51,134 nucleotides of DNA. It comes from Chloroflexota bacterium (GTDB lineage Bacteria; Chloroflexota; Dehalococcoidia; Lucifugimonadales; Lucifugimonadaceae). Shown here in pieces: positions 43,127 to 51,134 of the stretch (its first letter is position 1; every line of letters starts with the position of its first letter). The DNA is taken from positions 1 through 51,134 of the forward strand of contig JABIGL010000035.1 in NCBI GenBank assembly GCA_018650185.1. Direction: 5' to 3'. Under the pieces are notes generated by a model. The model saw only the letters and a list, made by a program, of their open reading frames with translations, searched no databases and was not told the DNA's origin. The translations under genes were made by a program, and so were the position numbers.

Positions 43127-44293
43127 ATGCCAGATGCCGTCACCGACCAGGTCGCAGAGGCCCTCCCCGGCTTGATCGAGTTACGACGTGATCTCCATGA
43201 GAACCCGGAGCTGGGTTTCTACGAGACCCGTACCGCCGGAATCATTGCCGACCGGCTTGGTGCTGCCGGTATAAGCGTGAAGGCGGAAGTCGGTGGCACA
43301 GGTGTCGTTGGGGTGCTGGATAGCGGACGGGCGGGACCCACGCTCATGATCCGGGCTGACATCGATGCATTGCCTGTATCCGAACTCAGCGGGCTGCCGT
43401 TCGCATCGACAAACGGAAACATGCACGCCTGCGGACACGACGGGCACATCACCATGGCGCTTGGCGCTGCCGAACTGCTGGCGGGCCGGAAGAACGAGCT
43501 GTCCGGAAAAGTGGTGTTCGTATTCCAACCGGCCGAGGAGTTCGTCGAGGGTGCGAAGGCGATGATTGCCGACGATGTGATGTCGGATCACACTCCTGAC
43601 CGCGTGATCGGGTTGCACCTGTGGAACCAGTACGACACAGGCTTTGTGGGCGTGAACCAGGCGACGGTATTTGCCAGCGCCGATCAGTTCGAACTGACGA
43701 TTACCGGCAAAGGTGGCCACGGCGCTTTGCCGCACACGGCTATCGACCCGGTGGCGATTAGTGCTCAGGTGATCTCGGCGCTTCAGACGATTGTCAGCCG
43801 GGAGATTGCTCCCAACTCGATGGGCGTGGTGACGGTCGGGCAACTGATAGGCGGAACGGCTCCCAACGTCATCGCCGACTTCGTCACCATCAAGGGCACG
43901 ATTCGTGCTTTCACCGCGGAAATTCGTGAACAGATAATCAGTGCTGTGGAACGTACGGCGACGGGCATCGCAGAGACCATGCGTGGTGGTGCCGAGTTCA
44001 AGCTACTAAATGGCGCTCCCCCGGTCGTGAACGACCCCGAAGTTGCGTCCTGGGTGGTGGGAATCGCCGAACAGGTGCCCGGCGTGGACAAGGTCGGCCC
44101 GCATGAAGAGGTGCCTGTCGGCGACGATATGGCCGAGTTCATCAACCGTGCGCCGGGGACGTATTTCTTGCTTGGCGCGGGCGACCCGGTGAGGCCGCCG
44201 CACCATAACGCCCGGTTCGTATTCGACGAAGAGTGTTTGCCGCTGGGTGTGGAGATATTCTCCCGTGCCGCGCTGGACTTCCTCGGTAACTAG
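43127..44293 (+). CDS. M20-family amidohydrolase (hippuricase/IAA-amino acid hydrolase-like)
   Basis: This 388-residue metalloenzyme has RRDLHENPELGFYE at its start, IRADIDALP, MHACGHDGHITM (Cys102, His104 metal ligands), QPAEEFVEGA (Glu137/138 catalytic and ligand) and HHNARFVFDE near the end. The dimerisation lid begins at KGGHGALPH. These define the M20D amidohydrolase branch, which cleaves N-acyl amino acids. ATG 43127 has a CGGAG site. The DUF885 peptidase follows on the same strand after 40 nt, so they may be cotranscribed for amide or peptide use. Confidence 0.93.
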   Translation: MPDAVTDQVAEALPGLIELRRDLHENPELGFYETRTAGIIADRLGAAGISVKAEVGGTGVVGVLDSGRAGPTLMIRADIDALPVSELSGLPFASTNGNMHACGHDGHITMALGAAELLAGRKNELSGKVVFVFQPAEEFVEGAKAMIADDVMSDHTPDRVIGLHLWNQYDTGFVGVNQATVFASADQFELTITGKGGHGALPHTAIDPVAISAQVISALQTIVSREIAPNSMGVVTVGQLIGGTAPNVIADFVTIKGTIRAFTAEIREQIISAVERTATGIAETMRGGAEFKLLNGAPPVVNDPEVASWVVGIAEQVPGVDKVGPHEEVPVGDDMAEFINRAPGTYFLLGAGDPVRPPHHNARFVFDEECLPLGVEIFSRAALDFLGN

Positions 44294-44333
44294 ATCGGGT
44301 CTCAACTAATCAGGGCCAATTTTGGGGGACGAC

Positions 44334-46013
44334 TTGTCGCGTATTTTTGACATCGCTGACCGGTACATCGACCGAATATCCGAGCTGCAACCGGTCATCG
44401 CCACCTATTTTGGGGTGCCCGGTCATGAGACCGAAATGCCGGACAACTCTCCAGCCGGAGATGCGGCGCAGGCGGAGCTGGACCGTTCGACCCTCAAAGA
44501 ACTGAACGAAGCTCCGGCGGAGAACGAACGCGACCGGCTGGCGCGTGATGTCATGGCGGAAGAGATCGAGATCGGTCTTGAGGCGTACGACGCTGGCGAG
44601 CAGTACCGGGGGATGAACATTCTCCACAGCCCGTTCCAGAGCGCACGTCAGATATTCGATCTGATGGCCCGGGACACCGGAGAAGATTGGGACAACATTG
44701 CGGCGCGTATGTCGAAGGTTCCCGACGCGCTTAGCAGTTATCGAGAGACGCTGGAAGAAGGCGTCTCGAAAGGGGAGACGACCACTCGTCGACAGGTCCG
44801 AGGCGTGATCGAGCAGGCGAAGGTGTACAGCGGGCAGGGCTCTGGGCAGTCCTTCTTTGACGGCCTGGTCTCTGCTTATGACGCCACGGAGTTGACCGAT
44901 GGAGCCTTGAGGGAGCGGCTTGCCAATGCAGCGAGTGACGCCTCCCAGGCGTTCGCAAACTTCGGAACTTTCCTGTCCGATGATCACATCAACGCCACGC
45001 CAGACCGGGATGGGGTGGGGCGTGAGCGGTATGAGCTTAAAGCTCGCTCTTACCTCGGGGCGCAGATCGATTTTGAGGAGACATATGCCTGGGGCTGGGA
45101 ACAGGTGCGCTGGGCGGAGTCAGAGATGGCGATTACGTCCGACAAGATCGTTCCGGGCGGGGACTTCTTCGCCGCCAAAGAACTGCTGGACGAAGACCCG
45201 TCGCGTTCTATCGAGGGAGCTGACGCGTTTAAGGCGTGGATGCAGGACCTCCAGGACCAGACCATCGAAGACCTCGACGGAACACACTTCGATATCGCCG
45301 AGCCGGTCAAGACGGTAGAGGTGATGATCGCACCGCCCGGCGGCGCCCTGGCGATGTACTACACCGGCCCGTCGGAAGACTTCTCACGACCCGGACGGAC
45401 GTGGTACCCGGTGCCAGATGGCAAGGACCGATTCCCACTCTGGGGTGAGGTGTCAATCGTTTACCACGAAGGTGTGCCTGGGCATCACTTTCAGATTGCG
45501 ACCACGATAAGTCTGGGCGATCAACTTTCCCGGTTCCAGAAGCTGGCTGCCGGTACATCCGGATATGTAGAAGGCTGGGGCCTGTACGCCGAGCGGCTGA
45601 TGGGGGAGCTTGGTTACCTGGACAACCCGGACTACTACCTGGGAATGCTGGGATCACAATTGTTCCGGTCGCAGCGAGTTGTCGTGGATATAGGAATGCA
45701 TCTCGGGTTGCGTATTCCCAATGACTCCAACTTCCACCCGGGCGAGGTGTGGACGCCGGACCTCGCGCTGGAGTTTATGCAGCCGACTTCGCCGTTCGGG
45801 CCACAGTTCATGGTGTCGGAGATTGACCGTTATCTTGGCATGCCGGGGCAGGCGATCAGCTACAAGGTCGGAGAACGCTACTGGCTGGATGCGCGTGAGC
45901 AGGCGAAGACGGCGGCCGGGGCTGACTTCGATCTAAAAGCCTGGCACAACCGGGCACTTGATCTGGGACCGATGGGCTTGGCGCAGATGCAGCGAGAGAT
46001 GGCTGTGGGGTAG
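44334..46013 (+). CDS. DUF885 family zinc carboxypeptidase-like protein
   Basis: This protein of about 559 residues matches the DUF885 family: VYHEGVPGHHFQIA (zinc-binding HExxxGH variant), GYVEGWGLYAERLMGELGY with the third ligand Glu, and GQAISYKVGERYWLDARE near the end. Relatives act as metallo-carboxypeptidases or remain uncharacterised. The TTG at 44334 is chosen since GGGGGA lies just upstream; another TTG at 44322 lacks a ribosome site. No signal peptide is visible, so it is likely cytoplasmic. It follows the M20 gene closely. Confidence 0.88.
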   Translation: MSRIFDIADRYIDRISELQPVIATYFGVPGHETEMPDNSPAGDAAQAELDRSTLKELNEAPAENERDRLARDVMAEEIEIGLEAYDAGEQYRGMNILHSPFQSARQIFDLMARDTGEDWDNIAARMSKVPDALSSYRETLEEGVSKGETTTRRQVRGVIEQAKVYSGQGSGQSFFDGLVSAYDATELTDGALRERLANAASDASQAFANFGTFLSDDHINATPDRDGVGRERYELKARSYLGAQIDFEETYAWGWEQVRWAESEMAITSDKIVPGGDFFAAKELLDEDPSRSIEGADAFKAWMQDLQDQTIEDLDGTHFDIAEPVKTVEVMIAPPGGALAMYYTGPSEDFSRPGRTWYPVPDGKDRFPLWGEVSIVYHEGVPGHHFQIATTISLGDQLSRFQKLAAGTSGYVEGWGLYAERLMGELGYLDNPDYYLGMLGSQLFRSQRVVVDIGMHLGLRIPNDSNFHPGEVWTPDLALEFMQPTSPFGPQFMVSEIDRYLGMPGQAISYKVGERYWLDAREQAKTAAGADFDLKAWHNRALDLGPMGLAQMQREMAVG

Positions 46014-46060
46014 AGGTAGCGGCGTAGTCCGATAGATCAGCACCTGAATCACGAAACCTA

Positions 46061-46085
46061 CCCTGAGGCTCTCGAAGGGCCGGGG
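46061..46085 (+). repeat. Dispersed repeat CCCTGAGGCTCTCGAAGGG
   Basis: This 25-nt string matches 21 of 25 positions of the one at 49976-50000. It lies in a gene-free 147-nt gap between DUF885 and AKR genes, and is a weak inverted repeat (CCCT...AGGG). Very similar elements occur widely in bacterial genomes. Confidence 0.55.
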
Positions 46086-46124
46086 TACACGATTACGCGA
46101 TAGCGAACGACCGTGCTGCGGCGG

Positions 46125-46139
46125 TCCCCCTCACCCTAA
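46125..46139 (+). repeat. Partial copy of REP-like element
   Basis: TCCCCCTCACCCTAA matches the left half of the element at 35951-35985 (one base changed) but lacks its hairpin. It ends just ahead of the AKR ribosome site. Confidence 0.45.
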
Positions 46140-46160
46140 TAAACAGGAGCCAACGCCCAA

Positions 46161-47075
46161 ATGCGGACGAAACAGCTAGGAAAGAACGGGCCCGAAGTAT
46201 CGGTAATCTGCTTTGGCGCTATGGAGCTTGGTGGCCGGATGGGGCCGATCGAGGAGAGCGAAGCAATCGCAACGGCACACGCTGCTCTTGATGCAGGTGT
46301 CACGTTCTGGGACACGGCCGAGGGCTACGCCACTAGCGAAGAGATCACCGGAAAGGCTCTGGTCGGCAAGCGTGACCAGGTGTTTCTTGCGACCAAGCTC
46401 TCGTGCGACCAGTCGAAGGAGCACATCGCTGACGCGGTTGAGAACAGTCTGCGTATGCTTCAGACAGATTACGTCGACCTGTACCAACTGCACCGACCCA
46501 AGCCGCAGTGGCCTATCGAAGAAACAATGGGCGATCTGGTGAAGCTTCAGGAACAAGGCAAGATCAAACACATCGGGCTATCGAACTTCAGTGCAGCGCA
46601 GACGGCTGAGGCGATGCAGTACGCCACCGTCATCAGCCACCAGCCCCGCTACTCGATGCTGTTCCGAGAGTCTGAAGCAGAGCTGTTCCCGTTCCTGTTA
46701 GAAGCCGGTGTTGGCTCAATGGTGTACGCACCGCTGGCCAAGGGACTTCTCTCCGGAAAGTACGGCCCCGACCACGTATTCACGGTCGAGGGTGACACCC
46801 GGGCCGGGCATCGGTCATTCAACGCCGAGAACATGCAGGCGGCCCACGGGGTGACCGAGAGGCTCAAAGGCTGGGCATCAGATCACGACCGAAGCCTCGT
46901 GCAGCTAGCCGTGGCGTGGACACAGGCGCACCCGGCAGTAACGGCCACTATCTGCGGTGCGAAGTCACCGGATCAGATCATCGAGACCGGAGCCGCAGGG
47001 GATTGGGTGCTGAGCGAATCTGACCTCGCGGAAGTGGAAGCGCTCATCGGCGATGTCAGATTGACCGACGATTAG
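46161..47075 (+). CDS. Aldo/keto reductase
   Basis: This 304-residue (beta/alpha)8 NADPH-dependent reductase has the complete AKR tetrad: Asp51 and Tyr56 (FWDTAEGYATSEE), Lys79 (ATKLS) and His111 (LYQLHRP). The signature LGGRM...IEESEAIATAHAALDAGV near the start and GLSNFSAAQ in the core confirm the family. It reduces aldehydes or ketones; substrate unknown. AGGAG lies 11 nt before the ATG. Its stop overlaps the convergent lipoprotein stop by 3 nt. Confidence 0.92.
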   Translation: MRTKQLGKNGPEVSVICFGAMELGGRMGPIEESEAIATAHAALDAGVTFWDTAEGYATSEEITGKALVGKRDQVFLATKLSCDQSKEHIADAVENSLRMLQTDYVDLYQLHRPKPQWPIEETMGDLVKLQEQGKIKHIGLSNFSAAQTAEAMQYATVISHQPRYSMLFRESEAELFPFLLEAGVGSMVYAPLAKGLLSGKYGPDHVFTVEGDTRAGHRSFNAENMQAAHGVTERLKGWASDHDRSLVQLAVAWTQAHPAVTATICGAKSPDQIIETGAAGDWVLSESDLAEVEALIGDVRLTDD

Positions 47076-47887
47076 GGTGCCGGGGCCAGACTGAAGCGGA
47101 TAGCGGCGGTGGCGAGGTCGAACTCCGTAAACGCCCTCACGAGATAATCACCGGCCGGTAGGAAGTCCCCATCGTCGTTTTGGCCCTTCCACTCGACCGG
47201 GAATCGGAGCGATTCCCCCGGAGAGATGGTCTGGGCTGATGCGGAGAGGGAGATGAGGGGTGGGAAGTGACGCCACAGTTGAACGCCGTCTAAAGAGAAC
47301 ACGACTACGTCAGCAGGCCAGGCGCTGTTGTATGTGAGTTCGGCCGCGTCTGGCCCGTTGTTGCCGATCACGATGGTGAACTCGGTTGCTTCGCCGGGCC
47401 TCAAATTATCGCCAAACTCGAAGGAAATTTCGTACTGATCGTTGGTCGTCTTCACGGGAGGATTGTGCGGGGTGGCTTGAGTCCTAACCTCGATGTCCAA
47501 CAATAAATCAGGGATACCGATGGCTGCCGCCCGAGCTTCGATTGCGGACTTTGTTTTCTCGGTTAGAACTTCGAAAATGAACCGTTGGGTAACCTCATCC
47601 CAACCTGACATGTAAACGCGCGAAGCGAACTCGGCAGCCCATAGAGCGGAAGTGAGGTGGTGGCGGTATACCTTTTGGTACGGCGGATCGTGCTCTTCGA
47701 AGAAGGCGGTGACGGTAGCCCGCGGGGAAACGAAGGCGGAGAGGGCGCTGGCCGTTGGAGTCGCAATTACCGACGGAAAGGGCGGCGAGGTGGGCTGAGA
47801 TGCTGGCACGGGTGATGATGGTGCAGAACCGCATGCGGCCATGATGCCAACCAGACCAAACATCAATACCGACGGCAAGAATCGCAC
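47072..47887 (-). CDS. Lipoprotein with BsuPI-like C-terminal domain
   Basis: This 271-residue protein has a lipoprotein signal (FLPSVLMFGLVGIMAAC, Cys19), a Ser/Pro/Thr linker, a middle region with no recognised motif, and a C-terminal domain (about 165-265) matching the BsuPI proteinase-inhibitor fold: VIGNNGPDAAELTYNSA, VFSLDGVQLWRHFPP, ISPGESLRFPVEWKGQNDDGDFLPAGDYLVRA. BsuPI domains bind proteinases or serve as envelope protein modules. It likely sits at the cell surface. It converges on the AKR gene. Exact role unknown. Confidence 0.82.
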   Translation of the reverse strand: MRFLPSVLMFGLVGIMAACGSAPSSPVPASQPTSPPFPSVIATPTASALSAFVSPRATVTAFFEEHDPPYQKVYRHHLTSALWAAEFASRVYMSGWDEVTQRFIFEVLTEKTKSAIEARAAAIGIPDLLLDIEVRTQATPHNPPVKTTNDQYEISFEFGDNLRPGEATEFTIVIGNNGPDAAELTYNSAWPADVVVFSLDGVQLWRHFPPLISLSASAQTISPGESLRFPVEWKGQNDDGDFLPAGDYLVRAFTEFDLATAAIRFSLAPAP

Positions 47888-47958
47888 GTCATCACACTCC
47901 TCAACCTGATCTTTTCGTTCGCATCTCGTTCTACCTGGTCATGGAATGCTGTACGAAC

Positions 47959-49164
47959 TCACGACGCGCCCAGCTCTTCGCGAACTCTCTGCGCCAAGGC
48001 GCCGGCGCTTGCGTCGTCCAGGTGGAGCGGGTTCACGATGAGCGTTCCCTGCGCCAACTTGCCGTGACCGGCGTAGATCGGTGGAGATCCTTTTCTCAGG
48101 GACTCGCATACCTCGAACGCGGTTTTGCCGACCGCACTCTCGTCTATCGAGATGTCCAGCAGGGGGAACGACTCGCCATCGCCGCGGTCATGCAGCGTGC
48201 ATGTGACAGGCGCACTTTCAAGCGCACCGGCTATCCGTTCGAGACGCGGCCGATACCCGGCGACCTCTTCGTCGTAGGCACCCGCTGAGAAGAGCCTGAG
48301 GGCCGTGAGTAGACCGACGATCTCTTCCTTGGACACCTTGTGCGCCCGTCCGACGCCATGCCGGGGCGGTCCGCCCTCGAACCGTTCTATGTCTACCAGC
48401 TCTTTTGGCGGGTCCCAAAGCGCCGGGTGGTCGTCCATATCGACGAGCTGCGCAAATGCCGGGCCGACGAGCTCACGTCGACCGGCCAGTATCCCGGTGG
48501 ATTGCGGACCACGTATCGACTTACCCCCACTGAAGGCCACCAGATCGGCACCGGTTGCCGGGATATCGATCAGATTGGAGCGAGGTGGCAGTTCTGCGGC
48601 AGCGTCGACCAACACGGGGAGGTTGTGCATGTGTGCGCGTGCAACGACTTCTGCCAGCGGTGGTTCTGAGTCTGGCGTGAAGACGTAAAGAACGCCAACG
48701 GTGTTAGGCCCAAACGCCGCCTCGTACTCCCAGGCCTCGGTGCGCCGGACACCCGCCCCTGGCACGATTTCGTTGAACCCTACCTCCACCAGCCGTGCGC
48801 CTGCGGCTCGTACGGCGTGGTCGTATCCAGAACGTTGCTCTCGGGCGACCACGAACTCGTTAGGGAAAGCGTCGGTTTGCGGGAGCGATTCCATCCGCCC
48901 GCGATCCCATCCTGTCATGATGGCGGCCGCACCCAGCGTCAACGCCGAGGCGGCTCCAGCACTCACAATCCCGGCTTCTGTTCCGGTGAAAGAAGCGATC
49001 TCGGTACAGGCCTTAGCCTGCAGAGCTTCTATGGGCACGGACTCTGATGCGGCGTCCGTCATAGCCTCCAGAACTTCCCGGGACATCGGCGCACCTCCGA
49101 GCCGTGTGACCGATCCGGATGCGTTGATGATGGGAGTGAGGCCAAGATCTTCGTAGACGCCCAT
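47959..49164 (-). CDS. SelA/class V-like PLP enzyme
   Basis: This 401-residue fold-type I PLP enzyme resembles the selenocysteine-synthase (SelA)-like branch that includes D-glucosaminate-6-phosphate ammonia lyase. It starts MGVYEDLGLTPIINASGSVT, with VLVDAAAELPP (Asp187) and VAFSGGKSIRGPQSTGIL (Schiff-base Lys215). ATG 49164 is preferred: GGAG lies upstream and homologues start MGxYExLG; a GTG 12 codons earlier has no ribosome site. No selD, selB or tRNA-Sec is nearby, so a selenium role is unlikely; a beta-elimination or racemase-like role fits better. Confidence 0.87.
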   Translation of the reverse strand: MGVYEDLGLTPIINASGSVTRLGGAPMSREVLEAMTDAASESVPIEALQAKACTEIASFTGTEAGIVSAGAASALTLGAAAIMTGWDRGRMESLPQTDAFPNEFVVAREQRSGYDHAVRAAGARLVEVGFNEIVPGAGVRRTEAWEYEAAFGPNTVGVLYVFTPDSEPPLAEVVARAHMHNLPVLVDAAAELPPRSNLIDIPATGADLVAFSGGKSIRGPQSTGILAGRRELVGPAFAQLVDMDDHPALWDPPKELVDIERFEGGPPRHGVGRAHKVSKEEIVGLLTALRLFSAGAYDEEVAGYRPRLERIAGALESAPVTCTLHDRGDGESFPLLDISIDESAVGKTAFEVCESLRKGSPPIYAGHGKLAQGTLIVNPLHLDDASAGALAQRVREELGAS

Positions 49165-49324
49165 CGGTGCTCCGTTCACGTTGTTTCCGAGATCCGTCAC
49201 GAACGGCCGGAAATCTCATTTCGTATTCACCGCCGTATTATAGGTTTGCAGTGTCCCATTTATTCGGACCTCTTGGACCGTCGTATAAGGCGGTACCGAC
49301 GACCCGCTTTCAAGGATTTTCCCT

Positions 49325-49756
49325 TTGCTCTGTCCCGTAGAAGGATCCGAACTCCAGCATGCAAAGCTTCGAGGCCTGGAGGTCGACCGTTGCCCGGACT
49401 GCGATGGCGAGTATCTAGATCACGATCAGCTTACGGAGCTTGAAGACCAGGTTTTCGATCACGACATCCCGAAAGGGACGATCCATTTCGGTGACCACCA
49501 GGTTGAACACGCCTGCCCGCACTGCGGAAAGCAGATGCTTCGTTTCCGATACCGAGGATGGCCGCTGGAAATCGAGCGATGCCCGGACGAAGAGGGTTAC
49601 TGGCTCGACAAGGGTGAAGAGAAGCACATCCGGGACTACATGAAGGAACGGAAGTCGAGGCTCGCGAGATCCAGCTCCGCAGAGTCCGCCTTCGATAAGT
49701 GGCGACACGGTGGCAGCGGCGGTTTTTTCCAGAAAATCAAAAACATCTTCAAATAA
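49325..49756 (+). CDS. Double zf-TFIIB zinc-ribbon protein
   Basis: This 143-residue protein begins at TTG with AAGGA upstream. Two zf-TFIIB-type ribbons are seen: CPVEGSELQ...VDRCPDCDGEYLD (about 3-34) and CPHCGKQML...IERCPDEEGYWLDKGE (about 64-97); in the second, CPDE lacks the second Cys of its C-terminal pair. A basic, Gly-rich tail ends FFQKIKNIFK. The function of such proteins is unknown; DNA, RNA or membrane binding is possible through the basic end. Confidence 0.85.
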   Translation: MLCPVEGSELQHAKLRGLEVDRCPDCDGEYLDHDQLTELEDQVFDHDIPKGTIHFGDHQVEHACPHCGKQMLRFRYRGWPLEIERCPDEEGYWLDKGEEKHIRDYMKERKSRLARSSSAESAFDKWRHGGSGGFFQKIKNIFK

Positions 49757-49841
49757 CCCGGGGCCGGCTGGGCGAGTATTTGGATTTGTTCGGCTGGTTC
49801 ATCGGCGAGTTCGCTCACGGAGGTCGTCCCGTCTAGCTTGT

Positions 49842-49939
49842 GTCATTCTGAGCGGAGGCGAAGAATCTCGCCAGTAATAGAGCACCGGCACGCTGCTTTT
49901 ACCGACGACCCTGCGACGTAGCACGCTCCTTAGAATGAC
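49842..49939. repeat. MITE-like element with terminal inverted repeats
   Basis: GTCATTCTGAG (49842-49852) and CTTAGAATGAC (49929-49939) are inverted repeats with one mismatch around an 76-nt core that begins CGGAGGCGAAGAATCTCG. It has no coding frame. It lies in the 334-nt gap 49757-50090. GTCATTCTGAG...GAAGAATCT strings are recurrent non-coding repeats in bacterial genomes. Confidence 0.6.
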
Positions 49940-49975
49940 GTTTTCAGACCCCGTAACTGATGATCCATAACCGTG

Positions 49976-50000
49976 CCTTGAGGCTCTCGACGCTCCGGGG
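49976..50000 (+). repeat. Dispersed repeat, second copy
   Basis: CCTTGAGGCTCTCGACGCTC then CGGGG agrees with 46061-46085 at 21 of 25 bases. It lies between the MITE-like element and the MscS promoter region. Confidence 0.5.
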
Positions 50001-50038
50001 TGACGTGTCCCACTTCAAACGCAATCCGTATTGTTGCC

Positions 50039-50070
50039 GGGTAGGTAATACCCGCACCTCCACATATAAT
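50039..50070 (+). promoter_or_regulatory. Candidate promoter/operator of the MscS gene
   Basis: A perfect -10 box TATAAT (50065-50070) lies 21 nt before the MscS ATG. A small dyad GGGTA-GGTAA-TACCC (50039-50053) occupies the -35 area, so no good -35 hexamer is seen; the dyad may be a regulator site. Confidence 0.35.
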
Positions 50071-50090
50071 CCCGGTTAACTGGCGAGCCG

Positions 50091-51134
50091 ATGCGAGCCC
50101 ACCACTACACCGTCGGAACATCGCCGGAGGGCACTTTGCGAGACCTGTTCGGGAACCCATCAGATGGATCGTTCCTGGCATGGGTGGCCGACGAGGGCAT
50201 CTGGGCCGGACTGATCGCGCTTGTCGCTGTTGTCGTCTGGTTCATCCTCCGCATATACCTCCATCGCTTGCTTCAGTCAGGCGCAGCGGCACTTGAAGAT
50301 CAGGGTATGGGCCACGTTGACGACCGCGTGCGCTCTTTCGTGTTGTTCTTCACTGAAGGGCCAATGTTACTGATCCTGGTTGGTGTGCCATTCGGCCTGT
50401 GGATCGCCCATGTACTCGACCAGAACGTGTCACCGATCTTGGATGCGATCGGTAGCGGATTTGTCTCGATAGGAGATGACATCCGGCCACACATCGTCCC
50501 GATATTTGTGATCTGGGCCGCAGCATACGTTGCCATTAGATTGCTGAGACGACTCATCCCTGTTGCCATGGGACAACTTGTGCTCACAGAGGGCGAGGAC
50601 CCGGGTCTCCCCAACTCGTCCAGCAATCGGGCACAGGAACTGCGCGCTCAGACGCTGTCCGGGGTGATCGTTTACGCGCTGACTATTCTCGTATGGGCCA
50701 TCGCAATATTCTCAGTGCTTTCCGAGATCGGAGTGCCAATCGGCCCGATGATCGCCGGGTTTGGTATCGCCGGTATCGCCGTCGGCTTCGGCGCACAGTC
50801 AATGGTCAAGGACATGATCGCCGGTTTTTTCATAGTGGCCGAGAACCAGTACCGCACCGGTGACGTCGTCTCTATCGCCGGTATCGCTGGTTCCGTGGAA
50901 AGCATCAACCTCCGGCGCACCGTGCTGCGTGACCTGGACGGCAAGGTTCACGTCGTTCCCAACGGCGAGATCAGCGTTGCTTCTAACTACACCAAGTTCT
51001 GGTCGCGCATCAATTTGAACGTCGGCGTTGCTTACAAAGAGAACATGGACTTTGTGTTCGACATCCTGAACGAGATCGGGATGGAGCTGTCCGGAGAGGA
51101 TTACTGGGCGGAGAAGATTATCGACCCGCCACAG
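50091..51134 (+). CDS. MscS-family mechanosensitive channel (partial)
   Basis: The frame is open from ATG 50091 to the window end (348 codons, no stop). Transmembrane helices are near residues 36-56, 82-106, 135-152 and 190-212, followed by the pore helix and the MscS signature GFGAQSMVKDMIAGFFIVAE (233-252) with NQYRTGDVV (252-260). The beta domain follows (VVPNGEISVASNYTKFWSR). The channel releases small solutes upon osmotic down-shock. The extra N-terminal helices make it larger than E. coli MscS. The ribosome site is weak; a TATAAT box lies just upstream. Confidence 0.92.
   Translation, partial: MRAHHYTVGTSPEGTLRDLFGNPSDGSFLAWVADEGIWAGLIALVAVVVWFILRIYLHRLLQSGAAALEDQGMGHVDDRVRSFVLFFTEGPMLLILVGVPFGLWIAHVLDQNVSPILDAIGSGFVSIGDDIRPHIVPIFVIWAAAYVAIRLLRRLIPVAMGQLVLTEGEDPGLPNSSSNRAQELRAQTLSGVIVYALTILVWAIAIFSVLSEIGVPIGPMIAGFGIAGIAVGFGAQSMVKDMIAGFFIVAENQYRTGDVVSIAGIAGSVESINLRRTVLRDLDGKVHVVPNGEISVASNYTKFWSRINLNVGVAYKENMDFVFDILNEIGMELSGEDYWAEKIIDPPQ

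Noticed and set aside
47959-49164. Selenocysteine synthase (selA) call.
   Set aside because: No selenium pathway gene or tRNA-Sec nearby, the protein is shorter than usual SelA, and SelA-like lyases share the same motifs.
1-51134. CRISPR arrays, prophage or insertion sequences.
   Set aside because: No regularly spaced direct repeats, phage structural genes or transposase motifs were seen on either strand.

Overview
The window is about 51 kb of gene-dense bacterial chromosome with moderately high GC. It holds 39 protein-coding genes, one tRNA and one frameshifted gene, with no phage, plasmid, transposase, CRISPR or rRNA. The gene mix is: LLM flavin oxidoreductase, SDR and AKR reductases, M20 and DUF885 hydrolases, an orphan molybdopterin hydroxylase subunit, two BNR-propeller paralogues, DUF1800/DUF1501, a branched-chain amino acid transporter, large cyclase-ATPase-TPR and multi-GAF signalling proteins, and many GTG/TTG starts. 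This resembles a heterotrophic Chloroflexota lineage such as the marine SAR202/Dehalococcoidia group. That placement is inferred from gene content only; there is no marker gene to confirm it.

Layout. 1-1017 (minus): an ECF sigma factor translationally coupled to a membrane anti-sigma-like gene that runs off the left edge, with a GGAAC-type promoter and paired palindromes upstream. 1306-4903: a BNR propeller divergent from a xanthine-dehydrogenase-type large subunit. 4909-10313 (minus): a tightly packed three-gene unit of DUF4242-cyclase, metallophosphoesterase and zinc-ribbon/cyclase/ATPase/TPR protein, which looks like a nucleotide-signalling cassette. 10557-13192: VOC protein, SDR and threonine-aldolase-like enzyme. 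13232-20075 (minus): a branched-chain amino acid type ABC transporter of unusual build, with a lipoprotein containing two complete binding domains in tandem, a fused LivH-LivM permease, LivG and LivF.

20504-24062 is a DUF1800/DUF1501/NHL operon. 24355-27689 is a PAS/multi-GAF histidine kinase split by an apparent one-base frameshift inside its last GAF domain. 27887-28912 is a zincin with a long hydrophobic N-terminus. Next come a bidirectional terminator and tRNA-Gly(TCC), then an M14-like/GH105 fusion and an orphan PEP-utilizer swivel-domain protein. 32812-37926 holds LLM oxidoreductase, the second BNR propeller, cupin, a frameshifted VOC gene, zinc alcohol dehydrogenase and AlaX. 38032-42360 holds tandem paralogous aminotransferases and an acetolactate-synthase-like enzyme. 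42357-51134 holds a LON-domain protein, M20 amidohydrolase, DUF885 peptidase, AKR, BsuPI-domain lipoprotein, SelA-fold PLP enzyme, zf-TFIIB protein and the start of an MscS channel.

The strongest points of novelty are the tandem double-binding-domain lipoprotein paired with a fused permease, and the cyclase-phosphoesterase-cyclase operon. Two single-base frameshifts (near 26700 and at 35653-35656) deserve a read-level check, because they may be assembly errors.
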